64,000 bases of DNA, from NCBI GenBank assembly GCA_006503535.1, contig QYRS01000001.1, positions 4,898,001 through 4,962,000 of the forward strand, written 5' to 3'. The stretch is from Arthrinium phaeospermum (Eukaryota > Ascomycota > Sordariomycetes > Amphisphaeriales > Apiosporaceae). Shown here in pieces: positions 43,959 through 54,893 of this stretch; the first letter of the stretch is position 1, and each line of letters begins with the position of its first letter. The notes under the pieces were generated by a model. That model saw only the letters and a list, made by a program, of their open reading frames with translations, ran no database searches and was not told the origin of the DNA. The position numbers and the translations under genes are program-made.

Positions 43959-44266
43959 AAAGAAATGATGATGCGTAATACTTGTAATGAGAAAAAGGGG
44001 CGGAACTGAAAGCAGTGGATACTTGTAGGAATAATCATTGGGGATACTGGAATAGAAAAGCGTGCGATAGTTTGACGGGGAATGGATATATTGATATCAG
44101 GGCGCCAGTGCAAAATACCACTTTTGAACTTTCATTATATACGGTTCGTCATCCATCCATTGCAGCAATTGACAATGACGATTATAGCAAAGTATGTACA
44201 TGTATTTACCCGGATCTCACCCAAGCTATATGTGCGCCATTACCTGCATCTCTGCTGCGAACCCGT
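43959..44266. other. Intergenic between convergent genes
   Basis: About 310 AT-rich bases between the stops of the patatin protein gene (plus) and the lactonase gene (minus). It should hold both terminators. Nothing else seen. Confidence 0.5.
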
Positions 44267-45686
44267 CTACTCGTACCAAACCACCGCGCTCAGCCCATCC
44301 TCGCCCATGTACGTGCCCCGCGGCGGCAGGTTGATATTGGCCACGAGCGGCCCCAGCTTGCCAGTCGCAGCATCGCGCGCCACCACGGCCACGTTGGCCG
44401 TCGTCTGCCCGCCGATGGCGACCAGGTCGCCGGCCTTGTTGATCTCGAAGGGCCGCGGGAAGTAGCCGTGGCTGTTGGTCAGCTCCTGGAACGTCATGGC
44501 GCCGTCGCCGTTGACCGCGTCCAGCTTGAATATGGCGAGCGAGTCGAGCTCCTTGCCGAACTTTTGGTCGTTGCGGTTCGAGGCGTACAGGTACTCGCCC
44601 GCGATGCGCAGCTCGGCCGCCTTCTCGGTCGTCAGGCCCTTCCGGTCGCCGAAGGTGGACAGGGTCTGCACCAGGTCCAGGGCCAGGCAGTTGTCGGGCG
44701 TGTAGGTCACGTTGTACATGCCGACGGACGAGGCGACCTCGTTGAGGGTGTAGTAGCGCAGGCCGCCCTTGGTCTCGAGGAACTCGCCGTGGCGCGGGCC
44801 GTCGCCCGAGAGCGAGGGCGCGGTGGGGCAGGCCGTCAGCTCGCCCGTGGCCTTGTTGATCCGGAAGATGCGCGTCAGGTCGGCGCCGAGGTCGGGCACC
44901 ACCAGGAACGCCTTGGTCGGGTCCAGGAACGCCGCGTGCGGGTGCGGCTTGTCCTGGCGGTCGGGCCGGGGCCCCGGCTGCGCCATGGTGAAGGACAGCT
45001 TCTGGACGGGCTTGCTGCTCGCGCTCAGGGGCAGCTTGTAGGTCGTGATGGTGGAGGGCGAGCTATAATACAGGGGGTTGGAAGGAAGATCCACAATGGT
45101 TAGCGTCATGTGCTTTGCTTGCTTTTGCGTGGGTCCATGCATTCCTTGCTTTTTCTTCCCCAATTACCGCTCTTTCGGGGAGTGAGGTCATTCTGCATCT
45201 CTCCACCACGTGTTGCGCCGTGCCATGGGGAAATCACAATCGTACGATGACGGGGTAAAAAGCAGCACAAAGAAAAGACGCGGGGAAAAACTGGAAAATC
45301 ACTCACTACTCCGCAGTAATCACGAAACTCCTGTCATCGTCGCCGCCGTAGAGCGACCCGAACACGCTGTTGCCCAGGGTGGGCGCCGACGCCTTGAGCG
45401 TCAGGACGGCCTGGTCGTCGGCCGCGTACTGGGCCAGGACGCCGCCGCCGAAGCCGCTCTCGTCGAAGCAGAAGACGCTGTCGCTCGCCTTGTCGACCGT
45501 CAGCCAGGCCGGCATCTTGCACCCCGTGGTCTGCCCCGTGACCTTGAGCGCGCCGCTCGTCGCGTTGGTCAGGGCCAGGTCGAGCGTGTAGACGGGGCCG
45601 GAGAAGTGGGAGGCGATGAGCTTGGCCGCCCAGGCGCCGTGCGAGGCCAACAGCCCGGAGGCGAGAAGGGGGTATGATGACCGCAT
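44267..45686 (-). CDS. Secreted lactonase-type seven-bladed beta-propeller protein
   Basis: A 391-residue protein of the 6-phosphogluconolactonase-like lactonase family (often labelled isomerase YbhE in fungi). Exons are 45686-45307 and 45062-44267. The intron is 244 bp, the longest simple intron in the window, and joins AEY to SPSTITTYKLPLS in phase. A signal peptide (MRSSYPLLASGLLASHGAWA) is seen, so this member acts outside the cell, unlike the bacterial enzyme. Propeller blocks include KMPAWLTVDKASDSVFCFDE, the conserved PHPHAAFLDPTKAFLVVPDLGAD, RHGEFLETKGGLRYYTLNE, LYASNRND and YFPRPFEINKAGDLVAIGGQ. The actual substrate is unknown. Confidence 0.9.
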
Positions 45687-46604
45687 GGCGAAAACGGAAA
45701 GAAGAGACACGGCGATTGGGACGAGTTGGAAATGACGACGATGGTTCCGGATGGTTGGTTCCTCCCTGGCTCAGCAGAAACTCAATGGCTCCTCGCAAAG
45801 GGGGACACCGGCCATTAATGTAGTTCGCAATCTGCTCGCCTGCCCGTCCAGCTGATCACGTCCCACGTTTGTCCCTTGCAGGCTCGGGGCGCCAGGCGCC
45901 ATTGCGTTTCTTGGCTTCGGGAGCTAGCCCGCAGCACAAATTGAATTAAACGGCTTGGCATGTTTCCGGGTGGAGGAATAGAGTGCTGCGAGGTACAGAA
46001 AATCATGACACGCCCCAACGGTGACATCCTCCGTGGCATCTTTCAGGCAAGCGGCGCTTGGCGGAGGGGCCCGCCGAGGAACCGACGCGCCCGAATCAGT
46101 GCAGCGCCGGATAAATCAAGGTCTGTGAGGGGAACGCTGTGGAGAATCCCGGTTCAGTGACACCCCTGTCTGTCAGGGGTGCAGCAACCCCCTAGCAGGG
46201 GTGTGTTTGTTTCTGTTGTTTCTGCAGCGGGGATGATTTCAAGATAAAAAAGATCATCATTGCTTAAAAAAGACCAATTCGGTTTCCAGCACGCCTCACT
46301 TCCGCACACAGGGCCAAAAAGATCGGAAAGGTTCCCGAACATCCTTACAAGGGAATATCATAATGTATTCGGCAATATTCTAGTTACGTCATTGTAGCAC
46401 TGCGTTGCGCATTGCATAGTTGCGTTGAACTCAGGACGGAACATGTACACATATCCTTCTCGTCGTCTGCTTTTACTAACCACACCTCCGCTTCCATCTA
46501 TGCATTGCACCTGCGGCTTCACCCTCAATACTTCGTCTGTATCCAACACGTCGTTCTCCGATATATCCTCAGTAGGAAAGACTTTCCAAACCATCATATG
46601 CCGC
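45687..46604. other. Intergenic region with a bistable hairpin
   Basis: About 920 bases between two minus-strand genes. Contains the G/C-rich inverted repeat described at 46161-46203. No coding sequence. Confidence 0.5.
46161..46203. repeat. Inverted repeat with two alternative partners
   Basis: CACCCCTG (46161-46168) is followed after five bases by its exact complement CAGGGGTG (46174-46181), and the complement occurs again at 46196-46203. One left arm can therefore pair with either right arm. It lies about 400 bases past the stop of the small secreted protein gene, so it may be in neither transcript. Confidence 0.6.
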
Positions 46605-47477
46605 CTAGTTCAGGCGTATCATGTGAAGAACCTTGCTGAGCAGAGGCTGGCATACTTCGAGCACACCGCCCATGACCATGTCCAGCATCGTGAACTTCTT
46701 GACCAATTTCAACACAATGGGAGAAAGGTACTGGAACGTGAAACCTGTTTCATGTTTTATCACATTCTGGAATCAGCATGATCTATCTAGAAAAGGCCGA
46801 AGAGGAGGATTCCCAACTAGGAAGAACTAGGAAGGAAAAGAAAGACTGACCTAAACCACACTTGCTCACGACGCTGAAAGCGATGCCGTAGACCTGCAAC
46901 AAGACCTTGCGGCAGAGGTCGAACACGCACAGCTTGTTGCACTTGGGCTTACTCCCGCTGCCGTAGATGCCGTCCGGCACCTCAACCTCGGCCTCGACCT
47001 CGAACACGACGTCGTCGTCGTCGGCGTCGACGTACGACGACTTCTTCTTGCCGATGATGTCGAGGCCGCCCAGCAGTTTGGCCACGTCGCTGAGTTGGGG
47101 CGCGATCTTGTGGATGAGCTTCAGGGCCTCGCCCCAGCCGGGCTTTTCGGAAGCTTGGTCGAGAAAATCGTCTGTGGATGATGCCGAGGGGTGTCTGGTC
47201 AGCATAATATCGCCAGACAGGGGCTCGGGTTGGTTCTGTATGTATTGCATGAGAGAGGTAGGAGGGTGGTACCGATGATGTCGGCGTGCTCTGCGAGCTT
47301 GCCTAGCAGCACCTCGAGGATGTTGCCTTGGTCGTTGTAATCGCCACCGCCGAACCCTTCGACCTCGGAGGGGATCTCTGGATTGGATTGAGGGACAGCT
47401 GGGGCCTCGATGGGGCTAGCGAAGGTGTTGGCCACGATTCCGCCCAAGGCGAAGGCGGCGAAGAGGGCGATACGCAT
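46605..47477 (-). CDS. Small secreted cysteine-containing protein, unknown
   Basis: A 221-residue protein I do not recognise. Exons are 47477-47273, 47171-46851 and 46744-46605; introns are 101 and 106 bp, each with a CTGAY branch point. The signal peptide is MRIALFAAFALGGIVANTFA. The mature part starts with a Pro/Glu-rich segment, then an amphipathic helical region (WGEALKLIHKIAPQLSDVAKLLGGLDIIG), an acidic run DADDDD, and a C-terminal half with Cys in CNKLCVFDLC, SKCGLG and LEVCQP: five Cys within about 75 residues. The C-terminus is also helical and hydrophobic (LSPIVLKLVKKF). Secreted effector or surface-active role is possible but not shown. Confidence 0.8.
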
Positions 47478-48549
47478 CTTGGGTTTGTAAAAGGGAAGAG
47501 TTGAGAGTGTATACGATAGTAGGTGCTGGTGTTACCGAGTGTGTTTGCAGGTGGTGAAGCAGTGAAACCAATATCCATTCAGTTGGAATAATGATTACTG
47601 ATATATCCCCATCCGGTCGGCATCCAGCTCGGTTGTTTATCATGGGCACAAGAGAGTGCGCATGCGGCGACCCGGCCGGAAGGGTCGCTAGGATGGCCGT
47701 CCGGGTTGGCGCCTCATTCCCCATACTACGGGCAGCTAACCCGGTAGTAGAGACGCGGCCCGCGGGTAGGGCCAGAGAGTCCAAACTAGCATAACAACTA
47801 ACACCGCTAGCGGACAGAGCCGTCGGCGTCCAGTCCGCTCTAGGGTCGTCTCCAGGCACAACTCAACCCGGACGATGGCAGATGTGGACTGCAGAAGTCC
47901 TGCATAAGCCCGGGTGGACGACTTAGAGCCGGCACATGCTTTCCCACACTAGGGGCAATGTCTTGATAGATATGAGCTACGCAGGCTACTGGCATTTTCA
48001 CCTTTTACCCGTGGCCCGGTGTAGAATGCGGGGAAATCTACCATGTCGTGTAACATCCATCCTCGTTGTGAGTCTTTTGTTTCTGCTGCGGTGACCTGCT
48101 ATGAACCGGGAAAACGAACAGGAATACCGAGCCCCTTTCATGTACCTCCTTCCGGTTACCAGCTGGACTTGATCACGGTTGCAGATCATGAGCTGGCGAA
48201 AGCTGATATGCGATTGTGGCCAAGGAACAATATGGTTGGACACATCGTATCTGGCAGCCAGTCGGCGAACATCTCAGGTCACCTGCACCAGTTGTCCTGC
48301 AGGTTGCTTACTGTATGGCACTATACTGCGAAGCAACCAAAGGCAAGAAGGCCCGACGTGCCACAGTTGGGCATGGGACTGAACAAACTATTAAAAGTAT
48401 CATAGGCTGTAAATGGAACGATAACACTTCCCTTGGGAGTCTTCAACTTGACACTATTGCAAAACTGCCACACCAACCCTCTTTGCCACCACAGAGACTG
48501 TCGTCGCCTTGCATTTTCATTCAAAGTACATCCACTTGAAGTAAATGCG
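47478..48549. other. 1.07-kb intergenic region
   Basis: Divergent promoter region between the small secreted protein (minus) and the P450 (plus). No repeat or ORF of note. Confidence 0.5.
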
Positions 48550-50636
48550 ATGGATTTCTTACTCTGCGGTTCCATCGCTCTTTTGGAGACGCTTTGCCTG
48601 AAAGCAGCGGTGGTGCCAGGTGTGACCTCCTCGCGCGGCGACGAGCCAGGGCATGGCTTTCAGCAACTCCTCCTCCTAACGTCCATGCAATATGTGGCGC
48701 TCAAGATCTACCGCATCTTTATTTACCCATACTGGGTCTCGCCATTCCGCCATCTTCCTCGTCCCCGTGTAAGCCAAAGATCGCCCGGGTGTCTGACTTC
48801 CCTGAAAGTGTTCCGTTAACTGACATTGTCTCTTACCTACCCATCATCCAGGACGGCCATTTCTTCGTGGGCCAGACAATCAACATGTTCAAGCAGGAGT
48901 ATCCGTTTTCCATCTACGTTCAATGGGTCCGCCAGTTCCCGGGCGCCCCAGTCATCCGCTACCTGAGCTTCGCCAACGCCGAGGTGCTGGTGCCCCTGAC
49001 CCCGGACGCCCTCAAGGAGGTACAGCAGACCAAATGCTACGACTTTAACAGATCTCGCTTCTGGCTTCGGATGGTGGTCGAGTTTGCCGGATGGGGCATC
49101 GTCACCTTTGACGGAGTAAGTCGCTCAAGCATGCATGCCAATCGTATCATACACACATTGAACAGACCATGTAACGAACGTCGAAACGTTCTAGGACGCA
49201 CACAAGGCTTCTCGCAAAATGCTGTCGACGGCGTTCTCGCCCGCCAAGGTTCGAAGAACTGAACCCATTTTCGGAGACAAAGCCTCCGAGATCAGCGAGA
49301 CTCTGCACTGTATCCTATCAGCCGCCGCCAGCGACGGCACCGACCAGGACGGCACGGCCGTATTTGATGCCATTGACGTCATGTCCAAGGCCACCCTGGA
49401 CATCATGGGCGTGGCGAGCCTGGGAGTGGACTTATCGAGCCTCCGAGAAGCAAGGGGATCCCCGGGCAAACCTTCGAACGCCAGGGGCCATTACGACTTT
49501 CGACGCGCTTACGACGCCATCTTCGGCGGCTCGACATTGGGTAAAGCCCTGTCTTTGGCCAACTCGCTGCTTCCGTTTCCGGTGGTACGCTGGCTGCCGC
49601 TGGCGGAGAACCGCAAGGCCCTCTTTGCCGCGGCATGGATCCGCAAGACTCTCACCCAGCTGGTCCGGGGCCGCTACCGAGAGATCCAGGGTGCGATGGC
49701 GCGGGGCACACACAGCGACAATGAGTCGCGCGATCTGCTGACGTTCATCGTCGAGGAGAGTGGACCCGGCGGTGCTGCCGAGGGCGTCCCGGAAGACGAG
49801 GTGGTGGGTCACGTAAGTTGTCGTCGTCCGATGCGGCGCCTCCTGGTAGACGTAGGACGCATGTGTTTTGCTGACTTGACTGCTTGGCTGTCTACTCGAT
49901 TAATAGCTGATCCATTTCATGACGGCTGGCCACGAAACGTCAGCATCCGTGCTAAGCTGGAGTAAGTAACGGGTTCGGAACTGCAGCATGTCTTCTTGTA
50001 ATTACATGATACACTAAAGACAAACAGGCATCTACGTCATGGCGACCAAGCCATTCATTCAAGAGACACTCCACGAGGAAATCCGTACCATCACGACCAA
50101 GGAAGCGAACCCTGCATTTCCCGTCATCGATCGTCTGTCGTATCTGGAGAACTTCATCAAAGAGGTCATGCGAGTCTACAGCCCGGGTAAGCTCTTATTC
50201 CTACGAACAAGTAACATGCAGTCTGCGTAGCTGACCATCGATTATGATCCTCATTCCAGCCGCAACCACCCACCGCGAAGCCGCCAAAGACCTAACCCTC
50301 CAGGGCGTCGCCGTGCCCAAGGGGACCACACTGGACATCATCCCCGCAGTCACCATGCTGAGCCCCGCCGTCTGGGGCGACGACGTCGACGAGTTCGACC
50401 CGACGCGCTGGGGCCGGCTGACGGACGAGCAAGCGTCGCCCTACGTCTTCTCGGCCTTCTCCAACGGGCCGCGCATCTGTCTCGGCAAGGCTTTTGCCCT
50501 GATGGAGATCAAGATCATCTTGGTGGAGTTGGTGAGCCGGTTCCGGTTCCGCCGGGTCGAGAGGCCGTTCAGGGTCGAGGTGCCGGGGTTGTCGACTCGA
50601 CCGCAGAGGATGGAGATTCGGTTCGAGGCACGGTGA
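48550..50636 (+). CDS. Cytochrome P450 monooxygenase
   Basis: A 563-residue microsomal P450. Exons are 48550-48768, 48852-49115, 49195-49812, 49907-49961, 50028-50186 and 50260-50636, all introns 66-94 bp and in phase. The N-terminus has hydrophobic segments for ER anchoring, then HLPRPRDGHFFVGQ (proline-rich hinge, joined across intron 1). I-helix oxygen-binding motif AGHETS (374-379), K-helix ExxR (E431-R434 in KEVMRVY), and heme-binding loop FSNGPRICLG with the iron ligand C512. It looks complete and active. The substrate is unknown; no polyketide or peptide synthase is in the window. Convergent with the next gene, 217 bp between stops. Confidence 0.93.
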
Positions 50637-50853
50637 ACAGGGGTTTAATTTCTTTTTGGTTCTTTCTAGCCTTTGTCGAGATATGATGGACATCGTTTTA
50701 ACCTGTGACTGGGTCTGATCTACGTTTCCACTACCATGCCAATCATGTTAATGACGATATTCCTTGTCCTAGTTCTATTTCTCCAAATGCCACTGATTGG
50801 TGGTTTCAGGGTCTAATTGATAATGGATGGTCAGCTTCTGTATACAGAGTCAG

Positions 50854-52230
50854 TCACGAAACAAGAGGGAACGTACACCAGTATCGCGTCAGGAAGTCGA
50901 TAAACACCGGCGCCCACGTCGCCAAAGCCAAGACCTGCCCGAAATCCCAAATGTTCGCGTTCGGCACGTAGCCCCTTTCTATCCGCACGTGCGCGTGGTA
51001 GACGGCCAGAAGCACCAACCCCATGGCGAAGCACAAGATCCCGTTGCCCATCCTGATGACGAACTTGACGTTGGCCAGCAGCTCGCGTGGCGGCTTCTTC
51101 TCCTCCGTTGCGGTTCCCTCCCCCTCCTCCTGGAGTAGCCTGTACCTCGACGGCAGCACAACCGAGACCATAACCGCCAGCTGCCAGAGAAAGTTGGCCC
51201 AGAGCAAGGCGTGCGCCGCGACGAAGGCGACGACGACGGGCCGCCGCAGCCGGCACGGGGCCCAGAGCGTATCGGCGCCGTCGTCCGCGCCGTCCCGCCT
51301 GGCGCCCGCGGCGTCCTTGTCGCCGCCGCCCCACAGCACGACGATGATGAGCACGTCGATGGCGGCGGTCAGGACCGCCATCAGGACCCAGAGGACGTAG
51401 CGGACGGTCCGGTGCGGGTGCGCGGTGCGGGCCACGCTTGCCAGTAAGAGGGGCGGGAAGACGGAGAAGACGGCCATGTAGGCGGCGTTGACGGCGGCGC
51501 GGCCGGCGGGGAGGCCGTCGGCGTCGGGCTCGGCTAGCAGGACGGAGGACATGCGCACCACGCCCGCGCCCAGCATGGAGACGGCGAAGAGCAGGGCCGC
51601 GTCGAAGAAGGTGTTGGTCGTCTGGTGGGCCGCCTTGACGATTCGGACCTTGCTTCCGAGCAGGTGGAGCTGTGCCGAGAGTAGGAGAAAGAAGTAGATC
51701 GAGGCCCAGGCCATTGCTGCATTTCGGCGATGGTATCGGGTGTCAGTCGAATTCATTATTGTTCTGGGCGTTCATCTGCCGGCCTTGGAGTGTACGCACC
51801 GAGATAGTAGCTGATAATCATCTACTCAAAATTGTCAATGTCAGTTCGAGGCATGCAAAATCAGTGGCTTTTAAAACAGGAAAAGAAAGATGACGCAAAT
51901 ACTCACCCCTATCCCGAGGACGTCTGAATCCCCATCCAAGCTGATATAGTTCTCGCTGTTACACGGATCTCGCAAGTTGCACTCATGGACAGTCCTCCTC
52001 AGCAAGTCGGGGTCAGGCAGGCGCTCATACCAGTTGATGAGGTCTCCGTTCGTGAGTTGGTTTGCCTCGTCCGTTGGGAGCATCGAGCGCAGGAAGTCAG
52101 AGACGATCTCTAGGGTGGGTGTCTCATCGCTGGACTTGGCTTGGGCCCAGTCTGAAGCCGCTGCGCAATCACTGATCGTGGTGCTGTTCAGGGGCGGAGG
52201 GCGCCAGCTCGCCAGGTTTATGCTCGTCAT
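50854..52230 (-). CDS. Unknown multi-pass membrane protein
   Basis: A 402-residue protein. Exons are 52230-51907, 51821-51800 (only 22 bases) and 51716-50854; the tiny second exon encodes MIISYYL and keeps frame. The N-terminal about 100 residues have two Cys (ECNLRDPCNSENY) and look extracytosolic. The block SDVLGIGMIISYYLGA leads into about seven hydrophobic helices. A pattern of an Asp, then GIG, then a first helix is common in a family of fungal membrane proteins of unknown function; I cannot name it. The loop between helices 5 and 6 is Ala/Asp-rich. The last codons (TRYWCTFPLVS) could also be read differently if a further intron begins at GTGTAC near 50877. Confidence 0.75.
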
Positions 52231-52968
52231 GGTGGTGGTGTGTTTCTTCTCCGGACGATATGACGGGGCTCAGATGTTCCTTCTTGCTCAAATAGATCCG
52301 GTAAGTTTTGAGCGTCGAAGGGATTTTAGGTTTTAATCTAGGATGACATTTATTCCATTTGCTCGGAGATAAGTATCGAAAAGAATGTTTCCTGGCGACT
52401 TTTTAAATAGTGCAATGCTACGCTGGTCAAGGCATCCAATCCCAACAGTGACGTTCCTGTGATCGGCATCCAGTCTGCAACAGCGCGGCGCAGCCCCGTC
52501 AATTCCCGAGCAAGGACGTTCTCAAAGCGGTTCTTGGTTGTGGCCATGCATCCCAAAAGGGCAGTAACTTATGCCAAGCCTTTAACAGTTACGTGACTTG
52601 GCAGGGGTTCAGCTCCAGAGAGTGGGTGCGACTAAAATCACACAGCCAACAAGCGACGTGGGAGTTGCCCCGCGGAAGGACTATCACTGCCGGAGGCCCA
52701 CTAGTCAATCATTAGATGAACGGCAACTTGCCGCCTGCTGCGGCTAAGCCACCCATTTGAACCTATAGAGAGCGTCGTGGGTTCCTTAAGAGGAGATGCA
52801 GTGAGGAAATCGAGGTTTGGAAGATAATTAGCCACGCAATGAAGAAAAGTCCACAGGGTACGGTATCAAGCATTAAGATAGAGTGATATACAATTTTGTA
52901 ATCAATAAGAGAGTCCCTAATCAAAGCTATTAGGCGATATCCCGTGCTGCATGATGGATAGAGTCATC
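52231..52968. other. Intergenic region
   Basis: About 740 bases between two minus-strand genes. It contains the promoter of the membrane protein gene and the 3' flank of the surface protein gene. No other feature seen. Confidence 0.5.
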
Positions 52969-54893
52969 CTAGCAAGTAACAGCCTTGACGTTGTCAAAGG
53001 TAATGCTAGAAGACCCAGTCGCGGACAACGTGCAGGTAAAGTCCGTGGACGTTCCGTTGGCGATGAAACTGCAAGAGTCCTCGGTCGTCCAGTCGAAGGC
53101 CGCCGCGACGCTCACGGTGCAGCCCACGCCCACGCCGCCGCCGCCCGCCGCAGCCGAGCAGTCGAAGGTGGCCGTCTCGTTGTTGCCGGCGGCGGACAGG
53201 AGGTCGAAACTGACGGTGTAGTTCCTGCCCGGGACCGTCGGGATCGTCTGCCGGGCCCAGATGGAGGTGCGGCGGCCGGCGTCCTGCGTGTAGAAGTTGA
53301 TGCCGCCGGGGCTGTCGTGCCCGGGGACGTAGTACCCGTTCGCGTTGCCGGTGCCGTCGAAGTACCAGGGGGCCAGGGTTTGCTCGAAGCCGCCGTTGGC
53401 GACCGCGTCCCCGGCGCAGGTGGTGGGGACCACGATGGTCGTCGTGGCCGTCTGCGAGACCGTCTCGGTCTTGGTCATGTCCACCGTCCGGGTGACGTGC
53501 TGGGTGCTGACCTCCTCAATGGTGCTCGTCAGGGTCGTGTGCACGGTGGCGGGCTGCGTGACGGTGACGGTGGTCGTCGACGTGGCCGAGGCGGTGGACA
53601 CGCTGGTCACGGAGGCCGTGGTGGTTTGGGTGGCCGTGCCCGTCGTGGAGGTCGTAGTCGTGGTGGTCACGTCGGTGGACTGAGAAACCGTGGATGAGAC
53701 TGTGGTGTTGACGGTTTCGGTCCCGGTAACGAACGCCGTGTCGATCTCAGTCTGGGTAATGGTTTGGTCCTGGGTTTGAGAAGCGGTCTCGGAGACACTG
53801 ATTGTGACCACGGACGTAAGAGAGTTTGTGACGAAGACACCCAAGATGGTGGTCTGGGCGTCTGTCACCGTGAAATCGGCTGTTTCCTCGATGGTAGTGG
53901 TGCCCTGCTCGACAGTAACCTGCATATCGCGTGTTAGCATTTTCTTTTCGATCCGTAGGGGCGCTCAGTCAACCCTACCGTGGTGGGGGCTGCGGTCTCG
54001 ACAACATAAGACGTCTTGGCCGATGCCGGGGAGGCAAGCTGCAGCTTGGAGCATGCGCTGGAAAGCTTGTCGGCAGCGATCGTGGCCAACGTGGAAGGCG
54101 TAGAGATAGCGACGGCTTGCAGCTGGGAAACAGTACGCTTCTTGCCGGGGACAGCCGTCGGTGTGGGAACGGCGGGGACAAGCGTCGTGAACGAAGTCGT
54201 GGAAACGGTGGAGACGGTGGTTGTCTCGGTGGTAGTTCCAGTGGACGTGGTGGACAGCTCCACGGTTGTTGATCGCGTGGTGGTGGTGGTGGTGCTGTCA
54301 GTAACTGTGTCGGTGGTCGAAGTAGTGTCTGTCGCTGTAGCCCCTAGCGTCGTTGTGGTGGTGGTGGGAATGACATCGGTGGACGTATCCGTGACCAATT
54401 CAACAAAGCTGAGAGTAACTGTTTCCGTGTGAGTGTTGGTGACGACATCGGTGATCAGGTCGGTCTTGGTGTTGGTGACAAAGCTCGTGGCGAAGCTGGA
54501 GACTGTATCCGTCACGCGCGACGTGGCTAGCCTGGTAACGGTCACGGTCTCCGTGGCAATGTCGGTAAATGTCTGTGTCGCAACATCGGTGGCCGTGCTG
54601 AAAGAGCTGGCGGTGATATAGCTGGTGAATGTTGAAATAGACGAACCAGTCACATGGACTGTTTGTTGTCCGGTGGCTGTCACTGTCGGGACGCTAGTGG
54701 TTGTAATCGTGGTGACCTGGTCGCTGACATGGAGCAGGGAGGAGCAAAATGGCGCAGCATCAGCCACGTTCTTCAGGAGATCGAAGACGGGGTCCTTGGC
54801 TTTGCATGACGATGCTCTACCTGACAGCTTCTTTGCCGAGGGAAGAGCATATGAAACAGTTGCTGCTAACGACAGCAAAACGATTGACCGCAT
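52969..54893 (-). CDS. Secreted Thr/Val-rich surface protein (adhesin-like), copy 1
   Basis: A 621-residue secreted protein. Exons are 54893-53979 and 53919-52969, with a 59-bp phase-0 intron (branch TGCTAAC). Signal peptide MRSIVLLSLAATVSYA. A Cys module follows: SCKAKDPVFDLLK..FCSSLL. Next is a long T/V/S-rich stalk of alternating beta-prone repeats, expected to be O-mannosylated. Then IAADKLSSACSKLQ, the intron, and a second stalk. The C-terminal domain starts CAGDAVANGGFEQTLAPW and ends ITFDNVKAVTC, which looks like a galactose-binding-type carbohydrate-binding fold. No GPI signal is visible. The same plan, including intron place and phase, is found in the gene at 61070-63471. Function is probably cell-wall or host-surface contact (inference). 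Confidence 0.85.

Noticed and set aside
44015..45103. 362-codon plus-strand frame over the lactonase gene
   Set aside because: Antisense to the lactonase exon 2, with Val/Gly/Arg-rich content and no domain.
52951..53697. Gly/Arg-rich plus-strand frame opposite the surface protein
   Set aside because: Shadow of Thr/Ser/Val codons on the minus strand, as is the frame at 61019-62338.
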